Positions 8,157 through 15,681 of a DNA stretch of 64,000 bases are shown piece after piece; the stretch's first letter is position 1; each line of letters begins with the position of its first letter. The notes under the pieces are model-generated. The model did no database searches, had not been told where the DNA came from, and worked only from the letters and a program-made list of their open reading frames with translations. The stretch lies in the NCBI GenBank assembly GCA_964630235.1, contig CAZVUO010000003.1, forward strand, positions 186,001 to 250,000, in the 5' to 3' direction. Origin of the DNA: JBFLYH01 sp964630235 (lineage in GTDB: Bacteria > Oederibacteriota > JAAXVQ01 > JAUVAV01). Position numbers and translations under genes: made by a program.

Positions 8157-9191
8157 TTAATGCATCAAAAAACGGATCACCCAGACTAAAGCAGCAGCCA
8201 GGGCGGCGGTGATAGGCAGGGTAAAAATCCAGGCATAGACGATCTTGAAGCCCGTGGACCACTTGACTGCTTTCATGCGTTTGGCCGTGCCCACGCCCAC
8301 GATACTGCCGGTAATGGTGTGGGTCGTGGAAACGGGTATGCCGAGCGCGGACGCGGCTTCCAAAACCACAGCCGCGGAAAATTCGGCTGACGCGCCCTCA
8401 ATGGGGCGAAGATGGGACAACCGGCTGCCGAGGGTTTTGATCACCGCCCGGCCGCCCACCGCGGTGCCCAAGGCCATGGCCGTGGCGCAGGCCAGCATCA
8501 CCCAGATCGGGACATGGACCTGGCTGAATTCGGCCGCGCCAAAAACACCCCCGGTAAAGAGCAGCAAGGTAATCACACCCATGACCTTCTGCGCATCGTT
8601 CTGGCCGTGCATGAGGGACATGAGTGCGGCGGTAAAAACCTGCAGCACGGAAAACAGCTTATTGACCTGGTTCGGCCCGAGCCGCGACGCCACGGCATAA
8701 CTGATTTTAAGCACGGCGTATCCCAGCAGCAGGCCCAACAGGGGGGAGATCACCAAGGCCAGGCCTACCTTGAGCAAGCCGTGCCCGATCACCGCGTTCA
8801 GGCCGTAGCAGGAGATGGCCGCGCCCACCAGCCCGCCGATCAGCGCGTGGGAGCCGGAAACCGGAAGCCCCTTGAGCACGGTGTAAAGTTCCCAGGCAAT
8901 GGCGGCCAGGAGCGCGGCCATGATCACCTGGCTGCCGGCGGCTTGATTCACGACCTCGGGATTGACAATGCCGCCGCCGACCATTTTAGCCACCTTGGTC
9001 GAAAGCAGCGCGCCGATGAAATTCAGCGCGGCCGACATCAGCACCGCGGTAGTCGGACGCAGGACCCGGGTGGAAATGGAAGTCGCCACGGCGTTGGCCG
9101 TATCATGCCAGCCATTGGCGAAATCGAACATCAGCGCGGTCAAAATGACCACCCAGAAAAAAACCGGCAATTGCAGCAGGTGTTCAAACAT
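8157..9191 (-). CDS. pit: PiT-family inorganic phosphate transporter
   Basis: A 344-residue inner-membrane protein of the PiT family, which imports phosphate (as a metal-phosphate complex or with a cation) down the proton or sodium gradient. The two inverted family signatures are visible: FANGWHDTANAVATSIS near residues 24-40 and the second copy near HGQNDAQKVMGVI, with a later STTHTITGSIVGVG. About ten hydrophobic helices are present. It follows the DUF47/PhoU-like partner gene by 11 bases in the usual order, behind a strong promoter. Confidence 0.92.
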   Translation of the reverse strand: MFEHLLQLPVFFWVVILTALMFDFANGWHDTANAVATSISTRVLRPTTAVLMSAALNFIGALLSTKVAKMVGGGIVNPEVVNQAAGSQVIMAALLAAIAWELYTVLKGLPVSGSHALIGGLVGAAISCYGLNAVIGHGLLKVGLALVISPLLGLLLGYAVLKISYAVASRLGPNQVNKLFSVLQVFTAALMSLMHGQNDAQKVMGVITLLLFTGGVFGAAEFSQVHVPIWVMLACATAMALGTAVGGRAVIKTLGSRLSHLRPIEGASAEFSAAVVLEAASALGIPVSTTHTITGSIVGVGTAKRMKAVKWSTGFKIVYAWIFTLPITAALAAALVWVIRFLMH

Positions 9192-9202
9192 AAAGGCGGG
9201 CG

Positions 9203-9844
9203 CTAGGCATACTTGAAGATGAGGGATTCAACGTTCATGGCCGTCTGGTTGCACTTGTCCAGGGAGCGTTCGATCTCCTCGATGATCTCCTTGAATTTAA
9301 TCACATCCAGGGGACCCAGTCCGCCGCGGAACAGCGAGGCCAGCCCCTTGTGGTACACCTCGTCCCCCTTCTCCTCGAAATTTTTAATGTTCCGGCAAAT
9401 TTCGAGAATGTTGCGGTTCAGCTTGGGCCCGGAAATGGCGCGGATCGCCTTGGCCGTTTCCTTGCAGGCTTGGTTCAGAATGTCGGCCATTTGCACGATC
9501 TCCGGAATAAAAGAGGTGAAGTTATAGAGGGACACGCGGGTGGCGGCCGCGTCCATGAAATCCAGAATGTCGTCCAGGTCGCCCGCCAGCCGCAGGATAT
9601 CCTCGCGGTCGTAATTCACGATGAAGGTGCTTTCCAGCCAGTTCATGGTCTGGTGGGTATTGAGGTCGCAGGCGTGTTCCAGTTCCTTGATGGATTTCAC
9701 CCAAGCGTCCAGGCCGGCAGGATCGAAATTCCGGATGAAGGCGGAAAACCGTTCCGCAGCCATTTCGATATGATCCGAAAAGCACAGCATATATTTGGAA
9801 AATTCGGTTTCCTGGGAAAACAGTTTTCTGAATATCTTAAACAT
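9203..9844 (-). CDS. DUF47/PhoU-like protein, PiT partner
   Basis: A 213-residue all-helical protein of the DUF47 (PhoU-related) family, thought to regulate or couple to PiT phosphate transporters. Acidic/hydrophobic helices with repeated EhhxxxD patterns, such as LDDILDFMDAAA and EEKGDEVYHKGLA, are typical and bind metal in PhoU proteins. I chose the ATG at 9844, preceded by GGAGG four bases away, over an in-frame GTG at 9856 that overlaps the ribosome-binding site. It is the first gene of the two-gene operon with pit. Confidence 0.88.
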   Translation of the reverse strand: MFKIFRKLFSQETEFSKYMLCFSDHIEMAAERFSAFIRNFDPAGLDAWVKSIKELEHACDLNTHQTMNWLESTFIVNYDREDILRLAGDLDDILDFMDAAATRVSLYNFTSFIPEIVQMADILNQACKETAKAIRAISGPKLNRNILEICRNIKNFEEKGDEVYHKGLASLFRGGLGPLDVIKFKEIIEEIERSLDKCNQTAMNVESLIFKYA

Positions 9845-9915
9845 CTGACCTCCCACACAACGGTGTCTTTGCTGAGAACGGCTGACATTCGGTGAGGATT
9901 CGAGTGACGGCGGTT

Positions 9916-9944
9916 ATTATACTGACCAGCTCTCCGACCGTCAA
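9916..9944 (-). promoter_or_regulatory. Strong sigma-70 promoter of DUF47-pit
   Basis: On the minus strand TTGACG (9944-9939), a 17-base spacer and a perfect TATAAT (9921-9916). Transcription would begin near 9909, giving a leader of about 65 bases before the ATG at 9844. I saw no clear Pho box. Confidence 0.75.
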
Positions 9945-10048
9945 CGCCTTCCTCAGCGCCGTTCCCCGCGAAAAACAAATAATGATTGTCAGCCGGTCTT
10001 TTCTGCCTTATGGTATTAGGTTTTTAATCCGTTCTCCAGAGGAGCCCC

Positions 10049-10378
10049 ATGCAGACCATCGTTTTGCTCGGCATCTCCAATATTTTCATGACCTTTGCCT
10101 GGTACGGCCACTTGCGCTACAAGGAAGCGCCGCTGCCCACGGTCATTCTGCTAAGCTGGCTGGTCGCCTTCCTGGAATACTGCTTCATGGTGCCGGCCAA
10201 CCGCATCGGCCATCAGCATTTTTCAGCGGCCCAACTCAAGACCATCCAGGAAGTCATCACCCTGGTGGTCTTCTGCTTCTTTTCCATCTTTTACCTGCGG
10301 GAAGAATTGAAATGGAACTACTTGGTGGGATTCAGTCTCATCATTGCCGCGGTGGTTTTCATCTTCAAAAAGTGGTAA
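10049..10378 (+). CDS. DUF486/DMT small membrane protein
   Basis: A 109-residue inner-membrane protein with four hydrophobic helices, matching the DUF486 family, a small relative of drug/metabolite transporters. Typical features are FMTFAWYGHL near the N-terminus, SWLVAFLEYCFMVPANRIG in the middle and the C-terminal FKKW. The function is unknown in the family. GAGGAG precedes the ATG, and an extended -10 element (TGGTATTAG, 10011-10019) lies 30 bases upstream. Its stop is 2 bases from that of the convergent metal-transport operon. Confidence 0.85.
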   Translation: MQTIVLLGISNIFMTFAWYGHLRYKEAPLPTVILLSWLVAFLEYCFMVPANRIGHQHFSAAQLKTIQEVITLVVFCFFSIFYLREELKWNYLVGFSLIIAAVVFIFKKW

Positions 10379-10380
10379 CG

Positions 10381-11187
10381 TCAGCGTTTGGCGGCCAGCC
10401 GCCAGCCCGCCGCTCCCAAAAAAAGCGCAAAATTGAGCAACACGATGCTGGCGCCGGCCGGCAGATCCAGCCAGTAGGCCAGCACGATCCCCGCCGCCAC
10501 GGACAGTAAAGCGGTTCCGGCGGCGGTGATCAGCGCGGTTTTGAAGCTGCGCGCCAGCTGCAGGGCGGTCACGGCCGGGAAGATCACCAGGCTCGACACC
10601 AGCAGGGTTCCCGCCACCCGTATGCCCAGCGCGATCGTCAGCGCAGTGAGCATGACCAAGAACTGGTTCAACCGGTGGGTCGGCAGGCCCTGGGTCGCGG
10701 CAAACTCCTCGTCAAACGTTACGGCCAGCAGTTCGTGGTAAAACAAAATCACGGTGGCGGTCACAGCCAGCGACAGCGCAGCCGCGGTCCAAGCCTCTCC
10801 TGAGCTCACGGCCAGAATATCGCCGAAAAGATAGCTGAACAAATCCACGTTGAACCCCCGCCCCTTGCTGGCCAGGATCACCCCCAGCGCCACACCCAGG
10901 GCCGAAACCAAACCGATCGCGGCATCCGCGTAGACATTGGTTTTGTCCACCAGGGCGAGAATGCCCCACGAGGCGATCACCACCAGAACCAGGGTCAGGG
11001 GAAAAGGATAGATGTTCAGCAGCAGCCCCAGGCCGATGGTTCCAAAGGCGAAATGGGCCAGCCCTTCCCCGATCAGCGAGAGCCTGCGCAGCACCAGAAA
11101 GACGCCGAGCAAGGAACAGGCAACCGCGATCAGCGAGCCGGCGACGAGCGCGCGCTGCATGAACCCCAAGTGCCAGAGTTCTCCCAT
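10381..11187 (-). CDS. znuB: Metal ABC transporter permease (ZnuB/MntB type)
   Basis: A 268-residue ABC-3-family permease with about eight membrane helices; it forms the channel for zinc or manganese import. Family features include the N-terminal FMQRALVAGSLIAVACSLLGVFLVLRR-like region and GxRVAGTLLVSSLVIFPA near residues 195-212. The start at 11187 overlaps the stop of the ATPase gene as TAATG, strongly implying translational coupling; an upstream in-frame start at 11274 would overlap that gene by 88 bases and add a non-membrane tail. Confidence 0.92.
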   Translation of the reverse strand: MGELWHLGFMQRALVAGSLIAVACSLLGVFLVLRRLSLIGEGLAHFAFGTIGLGLLLNIYPFPLTLVLVVIASWGILALVDKTNVYADAAIGLVSALGVALGVILASKGRGFNVDLFSYLFGDILAVSSGEAWTAAALSLAVTATVILFYHELLAVTFDEEFAATQGLPTHRLNQFLVMLTALTIALGIRVAGTLLVSSLVIFPAVTALQLARSFKTALITAAGTALLSVAAGIVLAYWLDLPAGASIVLLNFALFLGAAGWRLAAKR

Positions 11188-11948
11188 TAGCGTTCGCGTC
11201 CTTCCTGGTGCTGGTGGCAGATAATATGCTGGGCGAAATCGCCGAAATAATTCGTCATGTCCCGCGAAAGGCAAAATTCCTTGAACCCGCCGTAAAAGAT
11301 CACCTTCCGGTCCAGGTATAAAAGGCGCTGCGCGTACTGGCCGATGGTGCCGCTCTCATGCGTAACCAGAAGAATGGTCGTTCCGTGCCGCTGATTCAAT
11401 TCCGCCAGGATCCGGTAAAATGTACTGCGCGTTTCCGGGTCCAGCGCTGTGGTCGGTTCATCCAGAATGAGCAGGTCTGGTTTGGAAACCAAGGCGCGCG
11501 CCAGCAACACCCGCTGGCGCTGGCCGCCCGACAGTTTGCTGAATTCCTGGTGCTGCCATCCGGATATTTTAAGTTCCGTCAATATGCCGGACACGGCCTC
11601 GCGATCCTGCGGCCGCATGCGCCGCGGCCAGCGCTGGTTCGCCAGGCGGCCCATGGCCACGACTTCCACCACGCGCGCCGGAAACCCCCGGCGGGTTTGG
11701 GGCATGAATTGTGGCAGATACCCCACCCGGCCCCACTGGGCAAAGGCCTCTAGCGGTTGTCCCAGCAATTCGATCCTCCCCGAAGCGGCCGGCGCGAGCC
11801 CGAGCATGGCCTTGATCAGGGTGGTTTTGCCCGAACCGTTGGGGCCCACCACGCCCACGTAAGCGCCGGTGGGGATCTCCAGGCTGACATGGTCCAAGAT
11901 CCGGGAAGCGCCGTACTGGACCACCAGGTCGCGGCAGCGGACGCTCAT
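11187..11948 (-). CDS. znuC: Metal ABC transporter ATP-binding protein (ZnuC type)
   Basis: A 253-residue ABC ATPase energising the metal importer. The Walker A motif GPNGSGKTT (near residues 37-45), the signature LSGGQRQRV, Walker B LLILDEPT and the switch histidine in LVTHES are all intact. I chose the ATG at 11948, which overlaps the stop of the binding-protein gene as ATGA, over one three codons upstream. The C-terminus contains a short HIICHQHQEG tail with three histidines that could bind metal. Confidence 0.93.
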   Translation of the reverse strand: MSVRCRDLVVQYGASRILDHVSLEIPTGAYVGVVGPNGSGKTTLIKAMLGLAPAASGRIELLGQPLEAFAQWGRVGYLPQFMPQTRRGFPARVVEVVAMGRLANQRWPRRMRPQDREAVSGILTELKISGWQHQEFSKLSGGQRQRVLLARALVSKPDLLILDEPTTALDPETRSTFYRILAELNQRHGTTILLVTHESGTIGQYAQRLLYLDRKVIFYGGFKEFCLSRDMTNYFGDFAQHIICHQHQEGRER

Positions 11949-12874
11949 GGTTCGCACCCCAGGCCGGCCTGCACTTGGCGGAGATTATCCCGCATGATCT
12001 GCAAATACGTCAGGCCCCGGTCCCAGTCCGCCGCCGACAAATTATGCGCGCCGTGCAGCGGAAGCATGTTCACACCCGTCTCCACGGCCAGGATGCGGGC
12101 CACCCGAGGTTCAATCAACTCTTCGTAAAATACCGTCTGGACCCCCAGGCCGCGGATGGTCTTCACCAGCTTCGCCAGGACACGGGGTGAAGGCTGGGCG
12201 TTGGGAGAAAATCCGGCATAGGCTGCGTGCAGCCGGAGATGGTACCGCCGGCAAAAATATGAGAACGCGCTGTGCCCGGCGCAAACCAGGTCCCGTCCCT
12301 CGCAACGACGCAATCCACGCTCGATCTCCGCATCCAGGTTCTTGAATTCTTCGCGCACGCGTTCAGCCTGTCTCCAAAAATCCCCCGCGTGGGCCGGGGC
12401 CTGTGTGGCCAGCCCTTCCGCGATCACTTCCACAGCCCGGCTGGCAAGCGCCGGGTCGAGCCAAAAGTGAGGATCCAGCGCGTCCTCGGCATGGTGGGGA
12501 TGCCCGGGTTCCGCTCCATGGCCGCGGTGAACCGGTTCCAGCCCCATGCCGGCGCTGACATTGATGACCCGGGTCCGCCGCAGGTTCAGACCGGCCAGAA
12601 GATCAGTGACCCACGGCTCCATCGCCGGTCCGGAATAAATAAAGACGTCCGCTTGTTCGATACGCCGCAGATCACGGGGGGTCGGCGTGTAGCTGTGCGC
12701 CTCCACCCCCGGCGGCAGCAGCAGCGTGACTTCGGCCAGTTCCTGCCCGACCGAGCGGCTAAAATCGTACCAGGGAAACAGGGTTGTCACCACTTTCAGC
12801 GGAGCCGCAACGCCGGCGGCGGCCAGACACTGAAATCCAATTCCCAAAATCAGCATGCCCGCGAAACGGTTCAT
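11945..12874 (-). CDS. znuA: Periplasmic metal-binding protein (ZnuA type)
   Basis: A 309-residue cluster A-I binding protein that delivers metal to the permease. It begins with a signal peptide (cleavage near AAAGVAA). A His/Asp-rich loop near residues 130-150 (HRGHGAEPGHPHHAEDALDP) and ligand motifs SYTP, DPHFWLD and AGHSAFSYFCRRY are typical of zinc-type members. The 12874 start overlaps the regulator stop as ATGA and has GGAGG upstream. The long His loop favours zinc over manganese, but selectivity is inferred. Confidence 0.92.
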   Translation of the reverse strand: MNRFAGMLILGIGFQCLAAAGVAAPLKVVTTLFPWYDFSRSVGQELAEVTLLLPPGVEAHSYTPTPRDLRRIEQADVFIYSGPAMEPWVTDLLAGLNLRRTRVINVSAGMGLEPVHRGHGAEPGHPHHAEDALDPHFWLDPALASRAVEVIAEGLATQAPAHAGDFWRQAERVREEFKNLDAEIERGLRRCEGRDLVCAGHSAFSYFCRRYHLRLHAAYAGFSPNAQPSPRVLAKLVKTIRGLGVQTVFYEELIEPRVARILAVETGVNMLPLHGAHNLSAADWDRGLTYLQIMRDNLRQVQAGLGCEP

Positions 12875-13173
12875 TTTCGCAGCCTCCCGTTCCCGCCCCT
12901 CTGGCCAGCCGATCGCGGTTCGCCCACCGGACGAATGTGCAGGGCCCGGCAGGTCTTGCACGTGCGCACGGCGTGACGCCGGGTAAAAGCCCGCCACTGG
13001 CGGCGCTGGTGGGCGGTCAGCTGCCCGGTCCCCCGGCAGAACGGGCAGGCTCCCGCAAGCGCCGCCTGGATGGCCGAACGGATGAATTCCGATTTATTCG
13101 GGATCCGCTGCAGGTCTTGGTACAGCCAACGGTCCAGCTTGAACGTCACGATCTCGGGTTTGGATTGGCCCAC
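12871..13173 (-). CDS. Ribbon-helix-helix regulator with zinc-ribbon tail
   Basis: A 100-residue protein. Residues 5-40 (PEIVTFKLD, a helix, then PNKSEFIRSAIQAAL) match a ribbon-helix-helix (CopG/NikR-like) DNA-binding fold. Residues 43-75 hold two CxxC pairs, CPFC and CKTC, with histidines between them, as in a zinc ribbon. It is the first gene of the znuABC operon and overlaps znuA by ATGA. A palindrome overlaps its promoter. I infer a metal-sensing repressor of the operon. This is not Zur/Fur. The GTG start is the only reasonable one; the upstream ribosome-binding site is weak. Confidence 0.75.
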   Translation of the reverse strand: MGQSKPEIVTFKLDRWLYQDLQRIPNKSEFIRSAIQAALAGACPFCRGTGQLTAHQRRQWRAFTRRHAVRTCKTCRALHIRPVGEPRSAGQRGGNGRLRK

Positions 13174-13203
13174 GGAATCGGCGTCCCCTTCCAGTCTTTG
13201 CTG

Positions 13204-13238
13204 GTATTACTTTATAATACAATCCGGCCCGTTGTCAA
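13204..13238 (-). promoter_or_regulatory. Promoter and palindromic operator of the metal operon
   Basis: On the minus strand TTGACA (13238-13233) and TATAAA (13216-13211) are 16 bases apart. The -10 box lies inside the inverted repeat GTATTA-N5-TAATAC (13204-13220). A repressor bound there would block RNA polymerase. The symmetry and position suit autoregulation by the RHH/zinc-ribbon protein encoded 31 bases downstream. Confidence 0.65.
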
Positions 13239-13263
13239 TCGCCGATCCCGGTCAAATCGGCGC

Positions 13264-13292
13264 TTGACGCCCTCTCCCGGATGGCCTATGCT
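13264..13292 (+). promoter_or_regulatory. Promoter of the GH130 gene
   Basis: TTGACG (13264-13269), a 17-base spacer and TATGCT (13287-13292) on the plus strand, about 38 bases before the TTG start of the GH130 gene. It is divergent from the metal-operon promoter. Confidence 0.5.
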
Positions 13293-13329
13293 GGTGCGAT
13301 CTTGCGTTCTTCATTTCAGGAGGCCGCAA

Positions 13330-14529
13330 TTGAGCGCCGATCTTTTCGTTCATTCCCGAAGCTTGGTCATGGAACCTCGGCCAGGGTCCCCGTGGGCCGG
13401 CGAAATGGTCCTGAACCCGGGCCTGATCCAGGACCCGGTTACCGGCCAGGTGCTGATGCTCTTCCGCGCCACCGGCCCCTATCCGCAGAAACGCCTGCCC
13501 GGAAAACCCCTGCCCTACCCGATCTTTCTGGGATTCGCACGCAGCGCCGACCTGGGCCGGACCTGGCACATTGATTGGGAGCGGCCCGCGCTCGCGCCGG
13601 CGCTCGCCTACCGCCAGGAGGACCTCTACCTGACCAACCGCGACGGCCAGCGCGTGGTCAATTACGCCAACGGCTGCATCGAGGACCCCCGCCTGTTCTG
13701 GCTGGAAGGCCGCTGCTATCTCATCGCGGCCACCCGCCTCATGCCGCCCGGCCCCTACTGGGAACACGATGACCCGGTCCAGTGCAGCCCCGAGTGGATC
13801 CACGATGCCCGACAGCCCTTTGGGCGCGCGGCCCGGGAGAACGTGACGAACAATGTCCTCTACGAAGTCTCTCTCGACCACCTGCTCCGCGGAGAGTACG
13901 AACAGGCGTTCCATTATGTCGCGCACCTGACCAACCCCGAATACGGCGAAAACCGCGACGTGATGCTATTTCCGGAAAAATTGCCGGTAAGGGGCCAGCC
14001 GCGCTACCTTTGCCTGCACCGCCCATTTGCGCCGCAGAACTACCCCGCCGTCCAGCAGCCGCTCAAACCGTCCATCCTGCTCTGCAGTGCGGAGCGGTTC
14101 GAGGACCTCTGGCGGGAAGAAGAACAAACCGTTCTGGCTTCGCCCCGTTTTCCCTGGGAGCGGGACCGCATCGGCGCCAGCGCGCCACCCCTGCGGATTT
14201 CCGAACGCGAGTGGCTGCTCTGCTATCACGGCAAACAGGACGCCGAAATAGGCTACACACAATCGTTCATGATCTTGGAGGACACGCCGGACGGATTTCC
14301 CCGCATCACCCACCGCTGTCCGGAACGCCTGCTGCTTCCCAAGGAACCCTGGGAGCAGCCGCACAAGTTCAAAACTCCCTGTATCTTCATCACCGGGCTG
14401 ATCCGGTTGGGCGGCGAACTGCTGGCGAGCTACGGGGCCGCCGACGAGCGCGTGGGCGTGGCGCGGCTGGACCTGGCCGGGCTGGTGGACTTCGTCCGCC
14501 GGTTCAAAGCCGACGGGACGAAGGTCTGA
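13330..14529 (+). CDS. GH130-family glycosidase or phosphorylase
   Basis: A 399-residue protein resembling GH130 enzymes, a five-bladed propeller family that phosphorolyses or hydrolyses beta-mannosides. The blade containing NGCIEDPRLFWLEG carries the family's catalytic aspartate in the EDPR motif, and LNPGLIQDPVTG and LLCYHGKQDAEIGYT match other conserved sites. I chose the TTG at 13330 because AGGAGG lies six bases upstream; the longer frame that extends into the metal operon is not coding. Phosphorylase or hydrolase activity cannot be told apart here. The DedA gene follows. Confidence 0.75.
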   Translation: MSADLFVHSRSLVMEPRPGSPWAGEMVLNPGLIQDPVTGQVLMLFRATGPYPQKRLPGKPLPYPIFLGFARSADLGRTWHIDWERPALAPALAYRQEDLYLTNRDGQRVVNYANGCIEDPRLFWLEGRCYLIAATRLMPPGPYWEHDDPVQCSPEWIHDARQPFGRAARENVTNNVLYEVSLDHLLRGEYEQAFHYVAHLTNPEYGENRDVMLFPEKLPVRGQPRYLCLHRPFAPQNYPAVQQPLKPSILLCSAERFEDLWREEEQTVLASPRFPWERDRIGASAPPLRISEREWLLCYHGKQDAEIGYTQSFMILEDTPDGFPRITHRCPERLLLPKEPWEQPHKFKTPCIFITGLIRLGGELLASYGAADERVGVARLDLAGLVDFVRRFKADGTKV

Positions 14530-14561
14530 ATGGGCTTACTCCTGCGGGGAAAAACCGACCC

Positions 14562-15215
14562 ATGATGGAATGGCTGCAATCCGGATGGGATTACTTCCTG
14601 CACCTGGACCAGAACCTGGGCCAGATCATTGAGTACTTCGGCCCCTGGGTGTACGCGCTGTTTTTCGCGATCATCTTCTGTGAAACCGGTCTGGTCATCA
14701 CTCCGATCCTGCCGGGCGATTCGATGATCTTCGCGGCCGGCACCTTCGCCGCGCAAGGCGCCTTGAACCCGCATCTCCTGTTCATCCTGATGGCCGCCGC
14801 CGCGATCCTGGGCGACACGGTCAATTACTGGATCGGACACTTCGTGGGCCCCAAGATCTTCCGTTCGGACAAGACCCTCTTCAATAAAAAGCACCTGGAA
14901 AAAACCCACGCGTTTTACGAAAAGTACGGCGGCATGACCATCATTCTCGCCCGTTTCCTGCCCATCATCCGCACCTTTGCCCCCTTTGTGGCGGGCATCG
15001 GGAAAATGAATTATTTCAAATTCATTCTGTATAATATAGCCGGCGGCATCGGGTGGGTGGCGATATTCGCCTATGGCGGTTATTTCTTCGGCAATCTCCC
15101 GCTGATCAAAGAAAATTTTGCCGTGGTGATCTTCCTCATTATTTCCATTTCGGTCATACCGCCGGTGTGGGAATTCCTCCGCCGCCGGGGCAAACCCCAA
15201 TCCCCGGCGTCCTGA
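14562..15215 (+). CDS. DedA-family membrane protein
   Basis: A 217-residue DedA/SNARE-associated-Golgi family protein; members act as lipid scramblases or transporters that recycle undecaprenyl phosphate or phosphatidylethanolamine. Seen are FCETGLVITPILPGDSMIF near residues 41-59, GDTVNYWIG, and RFLPIIRTFAPFVAG with the conserved arginines and prolines. Four to five membrane helices are present. The open frame extends far upstream in the shadow of GH130; the MM start at 14562 fits the family. Confidence 0.9.
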   Translation: MMEWLQSGWDYFLHLDQNLGQIIEYFGPWVYALFFAIIFCETGLVITPILPGDSMIFAAGTFAAQGALNPHLLFILMAAAAILGDTVNYWIGHFVGPKIFRSDKTLFNKKHLEKTHAFYEKYGGMTIILARFLPIIRTFAPFVAGIGKMNYFKFILYNIAGGIGWVAIFAYGGYFFGNLPLIKENFAVVIFLIISISVIPPVWEFLRRRGKPQSPAS

Positions 15216-15216
15216 G

Positions 15217-15549
15217 CTACTGCCGGATCATCACCAGCATCATCTTGAAACGCTCCGCCGCGTGCAGCGCGTGCGGCTCCCCGGCCGGCATGAGAATCAC
15301 GTCGCCGGCCTTCAGGGTGTGCGCCTTTCCGCTGATGGTGACCTCGGCTTTCCCCTCGTAAACCTGAACGAATGCGTCAAAGGGCGCGGTATGCTCGCTC
15401 AACCCCTGGCCCTGGTCAAAAGCAAACAACGTAATGGTGCCCACGGGCTTGTTCACCAGCGTGCGGCTCACCACCGCATGCGTCTGGTACTCCGCCAGGC
15501 CGGCGAGTTGTCCCGCGCGGCCCTTGACCACATCATCCGCCGGCTGCAT
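15217..15549 (-). CDS. Cupin-domain protein
   Basis: A single-domain cupin of 110 residues. The first cupin motif GLSEHTAPFDAFVQVYEG and the second, LKAGDVILMPAGEPHAL, give His/Glu ligands for a metal. The biological substrate is unknown. I chose the ATG at 15549 rather than 15555, since AGGAGG lies eight bases before it but only two before the other. Just upstream lies copy A of a dispersed repeat that probably forms part of its transcript leader. The stop is adjacent to that of the convergent DedA gene. Confidence 0.85.
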   Translation of the reverse strand: MQPADDVVKGRAGQLAGLAEYQTHAVVSRTLVNKPVGTITLFAFDQGQGLSEHTAPFDAFVQVYEGKAEVTISGKAHTLKAGDVILMPAGEPHALHAAERFKMMLVMIRQ

Positions 15550-15570
15550 TGTCATGACCTCCTGGGCAAG

Positions 15571-15677
15571 TGGAGTGGTCCCCCGGACTCAAGTTCCCCC
15601 GCGGGGACCGTTGGCCTGGGCTCCCTCCCACCGCAATAAGATCCCGCGAATCCTCCCGAAATTTCCGTGGAGGGATT
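15571..15677 (-). repeat. Dispersed structured leader repeat, copy A
   Basis: About 107 bases, roughly 80% identical by eye to 30683-30790. Both copies lie on the same strand, immediately before the ribosome-binding site of a gene (cupin here, TPR protein there). On the minus strand it can form a long-range stem between CCTCCAC and GTGGGAGG and a GGTCCCC...GGGG stem. In copy B the first stem is CTCCGCA/TGCGGAG, so both arms changed together. This suggests a structured RNA leader or a small mobile repeat. Confidence 0.65.
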
Positions 15678-15681
15678 AATT

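Noticed and set aside
12784..13329. N-terminal extension of the GH130 frame
   Set aside because: It overlaps znuA and the RHH regulator antisense; AGGAGG and TTG at 13330 give a good start and normal family length.
13782..14561. N-terminal extension of the DedA frame
   Set aside because: Shadow of GH130; DedA proteins begin close to the first membrane helix at 14562.
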